This document shows, piece after piece, positions 6,988 to 14,404 of a stretch of 21,930 nucleotides of DNA. Each line of letters begins with the position of its first letter. Position 1 is the stretch's first letter. Both the position numbers and the translations under genes were made by a program. A model generated the notes under the pieces. That model saw only the letters and a program-made list of their open reading frames with translations. It was not told where the DNA came from and did no database searches. This DNA is from JAIEPT01 sp038217425. GTDB lineage: Bacteria; Planctomycetota; Planctomycetia; Gemmatales; Gemmataceae. The stretch covers positions 1 through 21,930 of the forward strand of contig JBBQPM010000112.1 of assembly GCA_038217425.1 (NCBI GenBank). Reading direction: 5' to 3'.

Positions 6988-8685
6988 ATGCTCTTCCAAG
7001 ATGTCGATCTGATTCCGCTCCGCGCGCTCAACCAGGTGACGTACTGCCCGCGGCTCTACTATCTCGAATACGTCGAGGCCGTGATGCCGATCAACGAACA
7101 CGTCGAGGACGGCCTGTTCCAGCATCGCCGCGTCGACGATCCCGACCTCCAACACCGCACCCGCAAGGACGGCGACCTGCTCCACACGCGCAGCGTCCAG
7201 CTCAGCAGCGAACGCCTTGGCCTCACCGGCAAGCTCGATCTTCTCGAAGAGAAAGCCGGCACCATGCAGCCGGTCGAATACAAGCGAGGCGCCGGGCCGG
7301 GCGAACATTACGAAACGCTCTACTGGGACAACGACGCCGTCCAGATCTGCGCCCAAGCTCTACTGCTCGAAGAGGAGTTCAGCGTCCGCATCGACTTCGG
7401 GACGATCTACTACATCGGCAGCAAGACCCGCGTCCGCGTGCCGCTCGACGAGACCCTGCGCGACAAGACGCTGCAAGCGATCCGCCTGATCCGCGAACTT
7501 TCCGAACGCGATGCCCCGCCCGAACCGCTCCCCGCCGACTTGCGCCATCGCTGCTTCGGCTGTTCGCTCGCGCCGATCTGCCAACCCGAAGAGACGCTCT
7601 ACTGCCTCAGCCACGACCGTCTCGCCGCCGAAGCGCCAGCCAACGTCACTCGCGTCTTTCCGCAAGTCGAGGAGGGCGCCGTCCTCTACCTGCAGGAGCC
7701 CGGCAGCCACGTCGGCAAACGGAGCGAACATCTCGTCGTCCGCAAGGACGGCCAGGAGATCCAGCGCATCCCCATCGCGCCGCTGCGCCAGGTCGTCGTT
7801 TTCGGCAACGTGCAGGTTTCGACACAGGCACTCGAATGTTTGGCCACGCTCGAAGTGCCGGTCGTCTACCTGACGGGCCACGGTAAATTCGTGGCCGCGC
7901 TCCAACCGGCGCCGACCAAGAACGTCTCGCTCCGCGTCCATCAGTTCCGCATCTTCGCCGACCCGCAGCGTGCCCTGACGCTCGCCAAGGCCGTCGTCCA
8001 GGCCAAGATCGCCAACCAGCGCACGCTGCTGATGCGTTCATTGCGCGGTGACGACCGCGGCAGCGACGAACCCGCCGCCCGCGACATGGCCGATCTGCTG
8101 CCGCGCATCGATCGTATCACCGACCCCGCGGTCCTCCTGGGCACCGAGGGCCAGGCCGCGGCCCTTTACTTCAGCCAGTTCCACCGCATGATCAAGGCGC
8201 CCACGCCCGGCAAAACCTTCGACTTCAAGACCCGCAACCGCCGTCCGCCGCGCGACCCCGTCAACGCCCTCCTCTCCTTCGGCTACGCCCTCTTGCTGAA
8301 GGATTGTTTCTCGTCGCTCTGCGCCGTCGGCTTCGATCCGTACCAAGGCTTCTTCCACGTCGGCCGGCACGGCAAACCCTCGCTCGCTTTGGATTTAATG
8401 GAAGAGTTCCGCAGCGTGATCGCCGACTCCGTGGTGCTGACGCTCATCAACAACGGTTGGCTGACGCCGAGCCACTTCATGACCTGGCGCGACGCCTGCC
8501 ACTTGACGGAAGAGGGCCGCAAACGATTCTTCCAGGCCTACGAACAGCGCAAGGCGACGATCGTGACGCATCCCGTCTTCGGCTACAAGATGGCTTATGG
8601 ACGAATGATGGAGGTGCAGGCGCGGATGCTCTCCGCCCACATCCGCGGCGACATCCCCGCCTACGCCGGGTTCACGGTGCGCTGA
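6988..8685 (+). CDS. cas4-cas1: Cas4-Cas1 fusion, type I-G/I-U CRISPR adaptation protein
   Basis: A 565-residue fusion. Residues 1 to about 205 are Cas4: Cys20 (TYCPRLYY) and Cys189, Cys192, Cys198 (RCFGCSLAPIC) form the iron-sulfur cluster set, and GLTGKLDLL plus PVEYKRG give the nuclease acidic/lysine motif. From about residue 215 onward it is Cas1 (VLYLQEPGSHVGKRSEHLVV...). Its metal site is visible as Glu387 (GTEGQAA), His457 (GFFHVGRHG) and Glu472 (DLMEEFR). Cas4 trims and PAM-selects prespacers; Cas1 integrates them with Cas2. This fusion is characteristic of subtype I-G (old I-U) loci. The start at ATG 6988 was chosen because the longer frame upstream lies inside the DUF2130 gene. The stop overlaps the cas2 start. 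Confidence 0.95.
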   Translation: MLFQDVDLIPLRALNQVTYCPRLYYLEYVEAVMPINEHVEDGLFQHRRVDDPDLQHRTRKDGDLLHTRSVQLSSERLGLTGKLDLLEEKAGTMQPVEYKRGAGPGEHYETLYWDNDAVQICAQALLLEEEFSVRIDFGTIYYIGSKTRVRVPLDETLRDKTLQAIRLIRELSERDAPPEPLPADLRHRCFGCSLAPICQPEETLYCLSHDRLAAEAPANVTRVFPQVEEGAVLYLQEPGSHVGKRSEHLVVRKDGQEIQRIPIAPLRQVVVFGNVQVSTQALECLATLEVPVVYLTGHGKFVAALQPAPTKNVSLRVHQFRIFADPQRALTLAKAVVQAKIANQRTLLMRSLRGDDRGSDEPAARDMADLLPRIDRITDPAVLLGTEGQAAALYFSQFHRMIKAPTPGKTFDFKTRNRRPPRDPVNALLSFGYALLLKDCFSSLCAVGFDPYQGFFHVGRHGKPSLALDLMEEFRSVIADSVVLTLINNGWLTPSHFMTWRDACHLTEEGRKRFFQAYEQRKATIVTHPVFGYKMAYGRMMEVQARMLSAHIRGDIPAYAGFTVR

Positions 8686-8969
8686 TGGAAACCTGGCTCG
8701 TGACGTACGACATCCGCGACGCCAAGCGGCTTCGTAAGGTTGCGAAGGCCTGCGAGGATTTCGGCGAGCGTCGGCAGTATTCCGTATTTAGTTGTCGTAT
8801 ATCCGCAAGAGATCTGATACGACTGAAGGCCCGGCTCCACGAGATTCTGGATTTGAAGGCGGATCAGGTCTTATTCATCCCGCTCTGCGATCGCTGCGCC
8901 GCGGGCATCGAAGCGATGGGCCAACCGACGGAGAAGTACGACAGCCGGGATATGGTGATTATTGCTTAG
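8685..8969 (+). CDS. cas2: Cas2, CRISPR adaptation protein
   Basis: The 94-residue product begins METWLVTYDIRDAKRLRKV, the standard Cas2 ferredoxin-like first strand with Asp9. It continues ERRQYSVFSCRISARDLIRLKARL, then DQVLFIPLCDRC. Cas2 dimers bridge two Cas1 dimers during spacer integration. The ATG overlaps the cas4-cas1 stop (TGATG), indicating coupled translation. Length is normal for the family. In most loci an array would follow near here; instead a convergent kinase-like gene starts the next segment. Confidence 0.95.
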   Translation: METWLVTYDIRDAKRLRKVAKACEDFGERRQYSVFSCRISARDLIRLKARLHEILDLKADQVLFIPLCDRCAAGIEAMGQPTEKYDSRDMVIIA

Positions 8970-8993
8970 GCTGATTGTGTTATGAATGATATT

Positions 8994-9491
8994 TTAATCG
9001 AGCCAGGAGATGTTGTTCGGATTGACGTCGATGACGTAAATGCCGAGCCCTTCGAGGTAGTGCAGGATCGCCTGGGCCGCGGGCCAACGTTTGCCGAACT
9101 GCTCGGCTTTCTCCGAGTGCCAATCGGCCATGATTTCGTCGGAGAACGAGGGGGGCCGATCGAGATACGCTCCGCCGAAATCGAGCACGAAGGGGCGAGT
9201 CACCACGGTCAGCTTCAGCAATTGCAGATCGTCGTCGTAATCGAGCAGCTCGGGGACGTTGCTGCCATAGATGGCGTTGACGCCAAGTTCTCGAAGCCGA
9301 AGATATGCGTTTCGTTCACGGAGATACGCCGCTTCTTGACGATGAACTTTAATCGCGGTTCGGCCCTGCTCGTCTTGGCTTTTCGCAGTCCAAACGATAC
9401 CTTGAACACCACCCCCGAGTTCGCTGCCCAGCGTCAGACCGTGCTGCTGAGCGTAGACGAGGGCTCGATCGAGAAGGTCGAAATTTTCCAT
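8994..9491 (-). CDS. Small protein-kinase-like protein
   Basis: A 165-residue product from ATG 9491 (MENFDLLDRALVYAQQHG), convergent to cas2. It carries a glycine-loop-like LGSELGGGVQGIVW, a lysine strand TAIKVHR, and near its C-terminus YVIDVNPNNISW, resembling the Asp-x4-Asn of a kinase catalytic loop. It is far shorter than a full kinase (about 250 residues or more) and lacks a recognisable activation segment and C-lobe. It may therefore be a minimal or inactive kinase-fold protein. It shares its start region with the 92-aa gene on the opposite strand: ATG and CAT overlap at 9489-9492. Base composition resembles the surroundings. Function is unknown. It interrupts the cas operon and need not be part of it. 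Confidence 0.65.
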   Translation of the reverse strand: MENFDLLDRALVYAQQHGLTLGSELGGGVQGIVWTAKSQDEQGRTAIKVHRQEAAYLRERNAYLRLRELGVNAIYGSNVPELLDYDDDLQLLKLTVVTRPFVLDFGGAYLDRPPSFSDEIMADWHSEKAEQFGKRWPAAQAILHYLEGLGIYVIDVNPNNISWLD

Positions 9492-9768
9492 GGCTACCGC
9501 CGACCGCAAACCTCGGGTTCACTCTGCCATCGTTCACATGGAACTGCGCGTCAACGGCCACATCCTACCAATCGCCCAGCTGGGGCACAACTTCTTGGTG
9601 CTAGAAACGCCGATCGATCATTCGCCCGCCGACGCCGAGATCCGCATGCGGATCGACGGCGAGGAAGAGCGCTGGCCCATCCGTCTCGCGGAGGGGATTC
9701 AAGCCGGGCAGCGAAAAACGAGCATTTCTCGCAGTTTCAATGGGTCCGCGGCCGGTGGCCGCGGTTAA
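9490..9768 (+). CDS. Conserved small protein of unknown function, 3' end altered by a CRISPR-like repeat
   Basis: Ninety-two residues from ATG 9490; an internal ATG at 9538 (MELRVNGHILPIAQLG) is an alternative because 9490 coincides with the divergent kinase-like start. The core LRVNGHILPIAQLGHNFLVLETPIDHSPADAEIRMRIDGEEERWPIRLAEGI resembles small planctomycete proteins I recall, with alternating short strands and no membrane segment. The native C-terminus probably ends around QRKTSIS. The last dozen residues (SFNGSAAGGRG) and the stop codon are encoded by the CRISPR-like repeat beginning at 9734. The frame is likely real. Pairing with the kinase-like gene suggests they moved together. Confidence 0.6.
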   Translation: MATADRKPRVHSAIVHMELRVNGHILPIAQLGHNFLVLETPIDHSPADAEIRMRIDGEEERWPIRLAEGIQAGQRKTSISRSFNGSAAGGRG

Positions 9769-9769
9769 A
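9734..9769 (-). repeat. Solitary CRISPR-repeat-like unit
   Basis: This 36-nt segment has the build of a type I CRISPR repeat. A perfect 8-bp palindromic stem, CCGCGGCC (9746-9753) and GGCCGCGG (9757-9764), surrounds a 3-nt loop. Read on the minus strand its 3' end is CCCATTGAAAC, the ATTGAAAC handle common in type I repeats. It sits between cas2 and cas3, where an array could be expected. There is no regular series of copies in this window, so it is an orphan unit. The repeat identity is inferred from structure and context. Confidence 0.5.
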
Positions 9770-9804
9770 TTCTGGGCGACAAGTCCAACCTTCTCAAAGC
9801 ACAA

Positions 9805-9840
9805 ACTTCAATGAATCCGAAAAAATTCGGATAATTTCAA
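9805..9840 (-). repeat. Degenerate second CRISPR-repeat-like unit
   Basis: It shares TTCAATGnnTCCG with the unit at 9734, placed exactly 71 nt further on, which matches one repeat plus one spacer. A stem ATCCGAA / TTCGGAT stands where the GC-rich stem is in the first unit. On the minus strand it ends GGATTCATTGAAGT. The remainder differs and is AT-rich, so it may be a decayed repeat or an unrelated stem-loop of the cas3 leader. Confidence 0.3.
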
Positions 9841-9849
9841 CTTTACTTC

Positions 9850-9878
9850 TTGACGAGCAATTTGTCAAGCCTTATTGT
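9850..9878 (+). promoter_or_regulatory. Candidate promoter for cas3-csb operon
   Basis: TTGACG (9850-9855) and TATTGT (9873-9878) are spaced by 17 nt in an unusually AT-rich patch (about 9800-9890), 30 nt before the cas3 start. TTGAC and GTCAA (9850-9854, 9864-9868) form a short inverted repeat over the -35 region, a possible operator. A match to sigma-70 consensus only; no experimental support. Confidence 0.4.
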
Positions 9879-9907
9879 GATTTGAAAAGGTAAGGAATGG
9901 ACATTCA

Positions 9908-12427
9908 ATGAGCGACACCCGCTTCAAAACCGCCTTTCAGGCGCTGACCAATACCGCCCCCTTCCCTTGGCAGACGGCTCTCTATCAGCGATTTGTTGAA
10001 GATCGCCCTGGCAACATTCCTAGGTCGTGCAATATCCCCACGGGCCTCGGCAAAACTTCAGTGATCGCCATCTGGCTGATCGCGCTGGCGACCCATCCCG
10101 AAAAGATGCCGCGCCGCCTCGTTTACGTCGTTAATCGCCGAACCGTTGTGGATCAGACGACAACGGAAGTGGAGAAGATCGCAAAGCAGGCTGACGCAGC
10201 AGCAGTTCCGAAGATCGCTATCAGCACGTTGCGCGGCCAGTTTGCAGATAACCGATCGTGGTCGGCCGATCCCTCCAAGCCGGCGGTCATCTGCGGTACC
10301 GTGGACATGATCGGCAGTCGACTGCTCTTCAGCGGCTACGGCGTCGGCTTCAAGGGTAAGCCGCTGCATGCGGGATTCCTGGGGCAAGACGTGCTGCTCG
10401 TGCATGACGAAGCCCACCTAGAGCCGGCGTTCCAATCACTACTTCAAAGCATCGAAGACGAACAGACTCGCTGCAAAGAGTTCGGGCGTTTTCAAGTCAT
10501 GGAGCTTTCCGCTACATCACGCGGACAGGGCAAGCCGTTCGGCCTATCGGATGCCGATCGCGAGCATCCGATCGTCGCGCAGCGGATCACGGCCCCGAAG
10601 CACCTCCGCTTTTTTGAGCTGAAAGACCAACGCAAGCTGGCTGACCAAGTTGCCGACTTGGCACTGGCGCACCAGGATTCAGGGCGAGCGATTCTTGTCT
10701 TTGTGCAACGCGTCGATGACGTTGAGAAAATCGCAGGATGCCTGAGAAGGGCCGACCAGAACGTCCAGCAACTCACCGGCACGCTGCGCGGACTCGAACG
10801 AGACGCCCTCGCCGAATCCGATCAGATCTTCGCCAGGTTTCTACCGAAACCGAAAGTTGAACACAAGCCGGGGACGGTCTATTTGATTTGCACCAGTGCG
10901 GGCGAGGTCGGCGTTAACATCTCTGCCGACCATCTCGTCTGCGATCTTTCGACTTTCGACAGCATGGCCCAGCGCTTCGGCAGAGTCAATCGCTTCGGCG
11001 AACGCCGCGATACGCAGATCGATATCGTCCATCCAACCGAATTTGAAGACGACGACCGTTGCGTACGCCTCGAGCGGACTCTAGCGCTTTTGCAAGAACT
11101 CAGAGGCGACGGCAGCCCACAGGCGCTAGCGGGTCTCGACCCCGACGCCCGCATTGCAGCGTTTGCCCCGACACCGACGATCTTACCAACGACCGATATT
11201 CTCTTTGATGCCTGGGCTTTGACCACGATTCGCGAGAAGCTCCCCGGCCGACCTCCGGTAGCACCGTACCTTCAAGGAATCAGACCTTGGGAGCCCCCCA
11301 TCACGCAAATTGCTTGGCGAGATGAGGTCAACAGAATCACAGGCGACTTGCTCGTGGTTTACAAGCCAAAAGATCTGCTGGAAGACTTCCCACTCAAGCC
11401 GCACGAACTCTTGCGAGATTCGAGTAACCGCGTATTCAAGCACCTCGCGCAATTGGCAGAACTGCATCCTGGAGATTTTGCATGGCTGATCGATCAAGAA
11501 GGAAAGATTGAGGTCGTGACGCTTGAATTGCTGGCGGACAAGAATCGCAAAGATCGGATCGACGACATGACAGTTGTGCTGGCGCCAAGTAGCGGCGGAC
11601 TGGACAAGGGGCTATTGAACGGCCACTCAACCTTTGCGGAAGACGTTTCGGACAAGTGGTACGTCGATGTTGCCAAAAGCGAAAAACGTCGGCTCCGCCT
11701 ATGGGATGGCGCCGAAGAGCCTGCGAATCTGTCGGAGAAATACCGCCTCGTTCGCGAAATCGAACTTCCCAATCAAGACGACGAAGAAGCGGAGCCGCGA
11801 ATCTGGCGATGGTACGTTCGACCGAAGTCTGCCGACGACGACGCATCCAAAACTGCGAGTTTGGCGATAGCCTGGCACCATCATACCAACGACGTTGTCA
11901 GCCGTGCCACGCAGTTTGCCGACGCACTACTTAAAGGCTCGCCGGATTTGCATCAAGCGCTGGTAATCGCTGCCCGCTTCCATGACCTCGGCAAAATGCG
12001 ATTGGCCTGGCAGCACGGCATTGGCAACCCTCAGCCGTCGGTCTGGTATGCCAAGTCCGGGAAAGATCCGAAGTCTGGCAGGATTTGGAAGTCACGCGAG
12101 CTGACGACTTATCGCCATGAGTTAGGCTCGCTGATCGATATCGAGAAGCAACTAGAGTTTAAGACGCTGACCGAAGATCAAAAAGATCTCGTTTGCCATC
12201 TGATCGCGGTGCATCACGGCTACGGCAGGCCCCACTTTCCAGTCGAGAGGGTCTTCGACCCGGAACGATCGCAATCGGCAGCGGATGATGTCGCTTCAAA
12301 AACGTCGCAACGATACGCCCGCTTGCAACGCAAGTACGGACGATGGGGCCTGGCATACTTGGAATCGCTGTTGCGTGCCGCCGACTGGGCCGCGAGCGCC
12401 GAACCGTCGAAGGAGGAAATTCGATGA
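9908..12427 (+). CDS. cas3: Cas3 helicase-nuclease, type I-G/I-U (C-terminal HD)
   Basis: A product of 839 residues. The superfamily 2 helicase comes first: Walker A IPTGLGKTS (Lys49), VNRRTVVDQT (motif Ia region), DEAH at 167-170, LSATS (motif III region), and QRFGRVNRFGE (motif VI). The HD phosphohydrolase domain is C-terminal, with ARFHDLGKM (His692-Asp693) and VHHGYGRPHFP (His769-His770). That order, helicase then HD, is the arrangement of subtype I-G/I-U Cas3, opposite to most type I enzymes. Cas3 unwinds and degrades the DNA strand displaced by the crRNA-guided complex. AAGGA lies 11 nt before the ATG. The stop overlaps the csb3 start (ATGA). All the key residues are present, so it should be active. 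Confidence 0.93.
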   Translation: MSDTRFKTAFQALTNTAPFPWQTALYQRFVEDRPGNIPRSCNIPTGLGKTSVIAIWLIALATHPEKMPRRLVYVVNRRTVVDQTTTEVEKIAKQADAAAVPKIAISTLRGQFADNRSWSADPSKPAVICGTVDMIGSRLLFSGYGVGFKGKPLHAGFLGQDVLLVHDEAHLEPAFQSLLQSIEDEQTRCKEFGRFQVMELSATSRGQGKPFGLSDADREHPIVAQRITAPKHLRFFELKDQRKLADQVADLALAHQDSGRAILVFVQRVDDVEKIAGCLRRADQNVQQLTGTLRGLERDALAESDQIFARFLPKPKVEHKPGTVYLICTSAGEVGVNISADHLVCDLSTFDSMAQRFGRVNRFGERRDTQIDIVHPTEFEDDDRCVRLERTLALLQELRGDGSPQALAGLDPDARIAAFAPTPTILPTTDILFDAWALTTIREKLPGRPPVAPYLQGIRPWEPPITQIAWRDEVNRITGDLLVVYKPKDLLEDFPLKPHELLRDSSNRVFKHLAQLAELHPGDFAWLIDQEGKIEVVTLELLADKNRKDRIDDMTVVLAPSSGGLDKGLLNGHSTFAEDVSDKWYVDVAKSEKRRLRLWDGAEEPANLSEKYRLVREIELPNQDDEEAEPRIWRWYVRPKSADDDASKTASLAIAWHHHTNDVVSRATQFADALLKGSPDLHQALVIAARFHDLGKMRLAWQHGIGNPQPSVWYAKSGKDPKSGRIWKSRELTTYRHELGSLIDIEKQLEFKTLTEDQKDLVCHLIAVHHGYGRPHFPVERVFDPERSQSAADDVASKTSQRYARLQRKYGRWGLAYLESLLRAADWAASAEPSKEEIR

Positions 12428-13308
12428 ACGCGAATGTTCGGGTGAATGTCGAACCAGCGAATCCAGGCCAATTCTTCGCTTGCTGCGGCCTTCTGGAATG
12501 GGCGGACCGCCTTTTTCCTGGAGCGGAAGGGTGGTTTGAGCAGCATGAGTTTTGCCTTCGAACGGATGCCTCAAGTCAAAAGCAAGCGGACTTGATTCTG
12601 AAGTCGCTGGTCGAGTGCGAGCTGACGAACACCATGACAGTGAAGGAGACTGCGCGTTTCGACGAACTCGGCAAGTTTAAGGGAAGTGCGCGGACGCCAG
12701 CACTTGCTGCGGAACGAGAGGCGCTCGAAAAACTTCGTCGAGAAAATCCAATCGTCCTGACAGGTAATTTCCGCTTCCAAATCGATTGGTTTCTAGATGA
12801 CTTCGCTGGAGGCAGTCGGTTCAAAACTTGGGCTGGTCGGCAATCCGTGCTCGACATTGCTACCGCCATGAAGCAAGCCCTGAACAAGCCGTCGTGGGCC
12901 TCGCTTCCTACCGAAAGATGGTTTAGCGAATCCGATTCCGGAGGCGGTCTCCCATTTAATTTCGATTCCGATCTGGGCGGACAAGGCTCGGCGATCGATC
13001 TGGGCTTCAGTTTCGATCCGTTGGCCTCCAGCTCGGCTACACGGATCGAATCTACGGCTCGACCGCTTCTGGAGCTTCTCGCGTTCATCGGACTGCAACG
13101 ATTCCGCCCGCGGCAGCTCGGAAGCGACAATCGGTTCCTGTATTGCCTATGGAATCAGCCGTATCCCATCCAAGCCGCGGCACCCGCAGCTTCCGGATTT
13201 CTCGCGACAAAGGACGATTTACTATTCGAGTTTCGCCTCTTGTACCGCACCAAATATCTCAAAAGCTTTCTTCCCGCCGTCCCTTTTTCAGGAGATCTCC
13301 ATGAATGA
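12424..13308 (+). CDS. csb3: Csb3-type effector subunit, type I-G/I-U
   Basis: The protein has 294 residues from ATG 12424, chosen because GGAGG precedes it and the start overlaps the cas3 stop. The N-terminus VRVNVEPANPGQFFACCGLLEWADRLFPGAEGWF resembles the I-U Csb3 proteins of planctomycetes. A central FQIDWFLDDFAGGSRFKTWAGRQS and a late LLELLAFIGLQRFRP follow. No large Csx17-type subunit is present in the window, so Csb3 may take the place of the Cas8-like large subunit. That role is inference. It overlaps csb1 by 8 nt. Assignment rests on sequence memory and operon position, not on catalytic residues. Confidence 0.75.
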   Translation: MNANVRVNVEPANPGQFFACCGLLEWADRLFPGAEGWFEQHEFCLRTDASSQKQADLILKSLVECELTNTMTVKETARFDELGKFKGSARTPALAAEREALEKLRRENPIVLTGNFRFQIDWFLDDFAGGSRFKTWAGRQSVLDIATAMKQALNKPSWASLPTERWFSESDSGGGLPFNFDSDLGGQGSAIDLGFSFDPLASSSATRIESTARPLLELLAFIGLQRFRPRQLGSDNRFLYCLWNQPYPIQAAAPAASGFLATKDDLLFEFRLLYRTKYLKSFLPAVPFSGDLHE

Positions 13309-14404
13309 TGCAACTCTCTTCGACAAGTGGCTAGAGAACGACGATGTGGCCGCACTCGTGATACGCGAACACCTGATGCCCGTCGAAGGCGCGGACGGCG
13401 TCATCTTCCCCGCGACCTACGCACCGGCCGAAGACAAAAGAGCTTTCGCGGGAGGCTACAACATTGATCCGCCCGAGGGCGAAAAGAATGTTTGCCTGAT
13501 TGACAGTGTCGGCTCCCAAGCCAACCGCATCGAGCCCCTTTTCGGGAAGGACAAGTATGCCGCGCTCATCCCACAAATAAAGGTGAAGGCCGGCGAAAAG
13601 GAAGTTAGCTTGCTAGAGGCTGGGCACCGCGCCGGAGACGCGCTGATTCGCTGCACGGAGCTGCAACCGAAACTCGAGGCGGCGTTCAAAGCAGCTCAGA
13701 AGGGCAATTCGATGCCGCTTGTCCAAATTGCTCCGACCTCGGTGGTGTTCGGTGTGTGGGATTCTCGCAACACTCAAGTGAAGCTGCCCCGCTTGGTGTC
13801 TTCCACGATTCGTGCTTTCGACGTCAAGAAACTCCGTCGCTCCGCTCAATTTAATCCGGCCACCGACTATGTGAACGAAAAACTGCTCGATGACCCGGCC
13901 GACAACGCAACGAAAGCTGCCTACTCAGAACGAGGCTTCGTCCACGTCCCAGCTACCGGATCGCACGGCGGCGTGATCGTTACCGGCGGGATTCGCCGAG
14001 ACGCGACACTTTCGCTCGCCGCGTTGCGGTTGCTCAGCGCTTCGGACACGAAAATGACGATGACTCTACGCCGCTACATCTTGGGATTGTCCCTCGTCGC
14101 TTTCACCGCGAATGCTTCGACATACTTGAGGCAAGGATGCAACCTCGTGCCCGATCCTGACAAGCCGCGAGAGTTTAGCATCGTTCATGCGAACGGTAAA
14201 CGCGAAACCGCGAATCTCACGCACGATGAGGCGATAGCGTTTGCGACCCTTGCTGCGAAGGCTTTCAAAGTCGAAGATGGGCATACGGTCGAGTTCAAAA
14301 AAGACTTGGCAAAGAACGATGTTTCAGGAGACGCGGATTCCAAAGGGAAAGGCAAGAAGGGCAAAAAGAGCGATGCTGGCACGGCGGCACAGGGGGATCG
14401 CTGA
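13301..14404 (+). CDS. csb1: Csb1 (GSU0053 family), Cas7 backbone subunit
   Basis: A product of 367 residues from ATG 13301, preceded by AGGAGAT. It has the Csb1/GSU0053 pattern: VIREHLMPVEGADGVIFPATYAP near the start and CLIDSVGSQANRIEPLF (about 65-81). It continues with PTSVVFGVWDSRNTQVKLPRLVSSTIRAFDV (about 146-176) and RRDATLSLAALRLL. This is the Cas7 protein of I-G/I-U systems, which lines the crRNA in the interference complex. The tail is very Lys-rich (about 335-360, KKDLAKND, KGKGKKGKKS), possibly a flexible nucleic-acid-binding extension. It overlaps csb3 by 8 nt and csb2 by 1 nt (TGATG). Confidence 0.9.
   Translation: MNDATLFDKWLENDDVAALVIREHLMPVEGADGVIFPATYAPAEDKRAFAGGYNIDPPEGEKNVCLIDSVGSQANRIEPLFGKDKYAALIPQIKVKAGEKEVSLLEAGHRAGDALIRCTELQPKLEAAFKAAQKGNSMPLVQIAPTSVVFGVWDSRNTQVKLPRLVSSTIRAFDVKKLRRSAQFNPATDYVNEKLLDDPADNATKAAYSERGFVHVPATGSHGGVIVTGGIRRDATLSLAALRLLSASDTKMTMTLRRYILGLSLVAFTANASTYLRQGCNLVPDPDKPREFSIVHANGKRETANLTHDEAIAFATLAAKAFKVEDGHTVEFKKDLAKNDVSGDADSKGKGKKGKKSDAGTAAQGDR

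Noticed and set aside
6915..7886. Plus-strand frame of 323 codons over cas4
   Set aside because: Arg/Pro-rich shadow frame; the overlapping frame encodes Cas4-Cas1 with all key residues.
9490..9537. Certain choice of start for the 92-aa gene
   Set aside because: The ATG at 9490 coincides with the divergent kinase-like start; the ATG at 9538 is equally possible, so no firm claim is made.
8970..9907. A full CRISPR array between cas2 and cas3
   Set aside because: Only one good repeat-like unit and one degenerate copy can be found; no regular series of repeats exists anywhere in the window.
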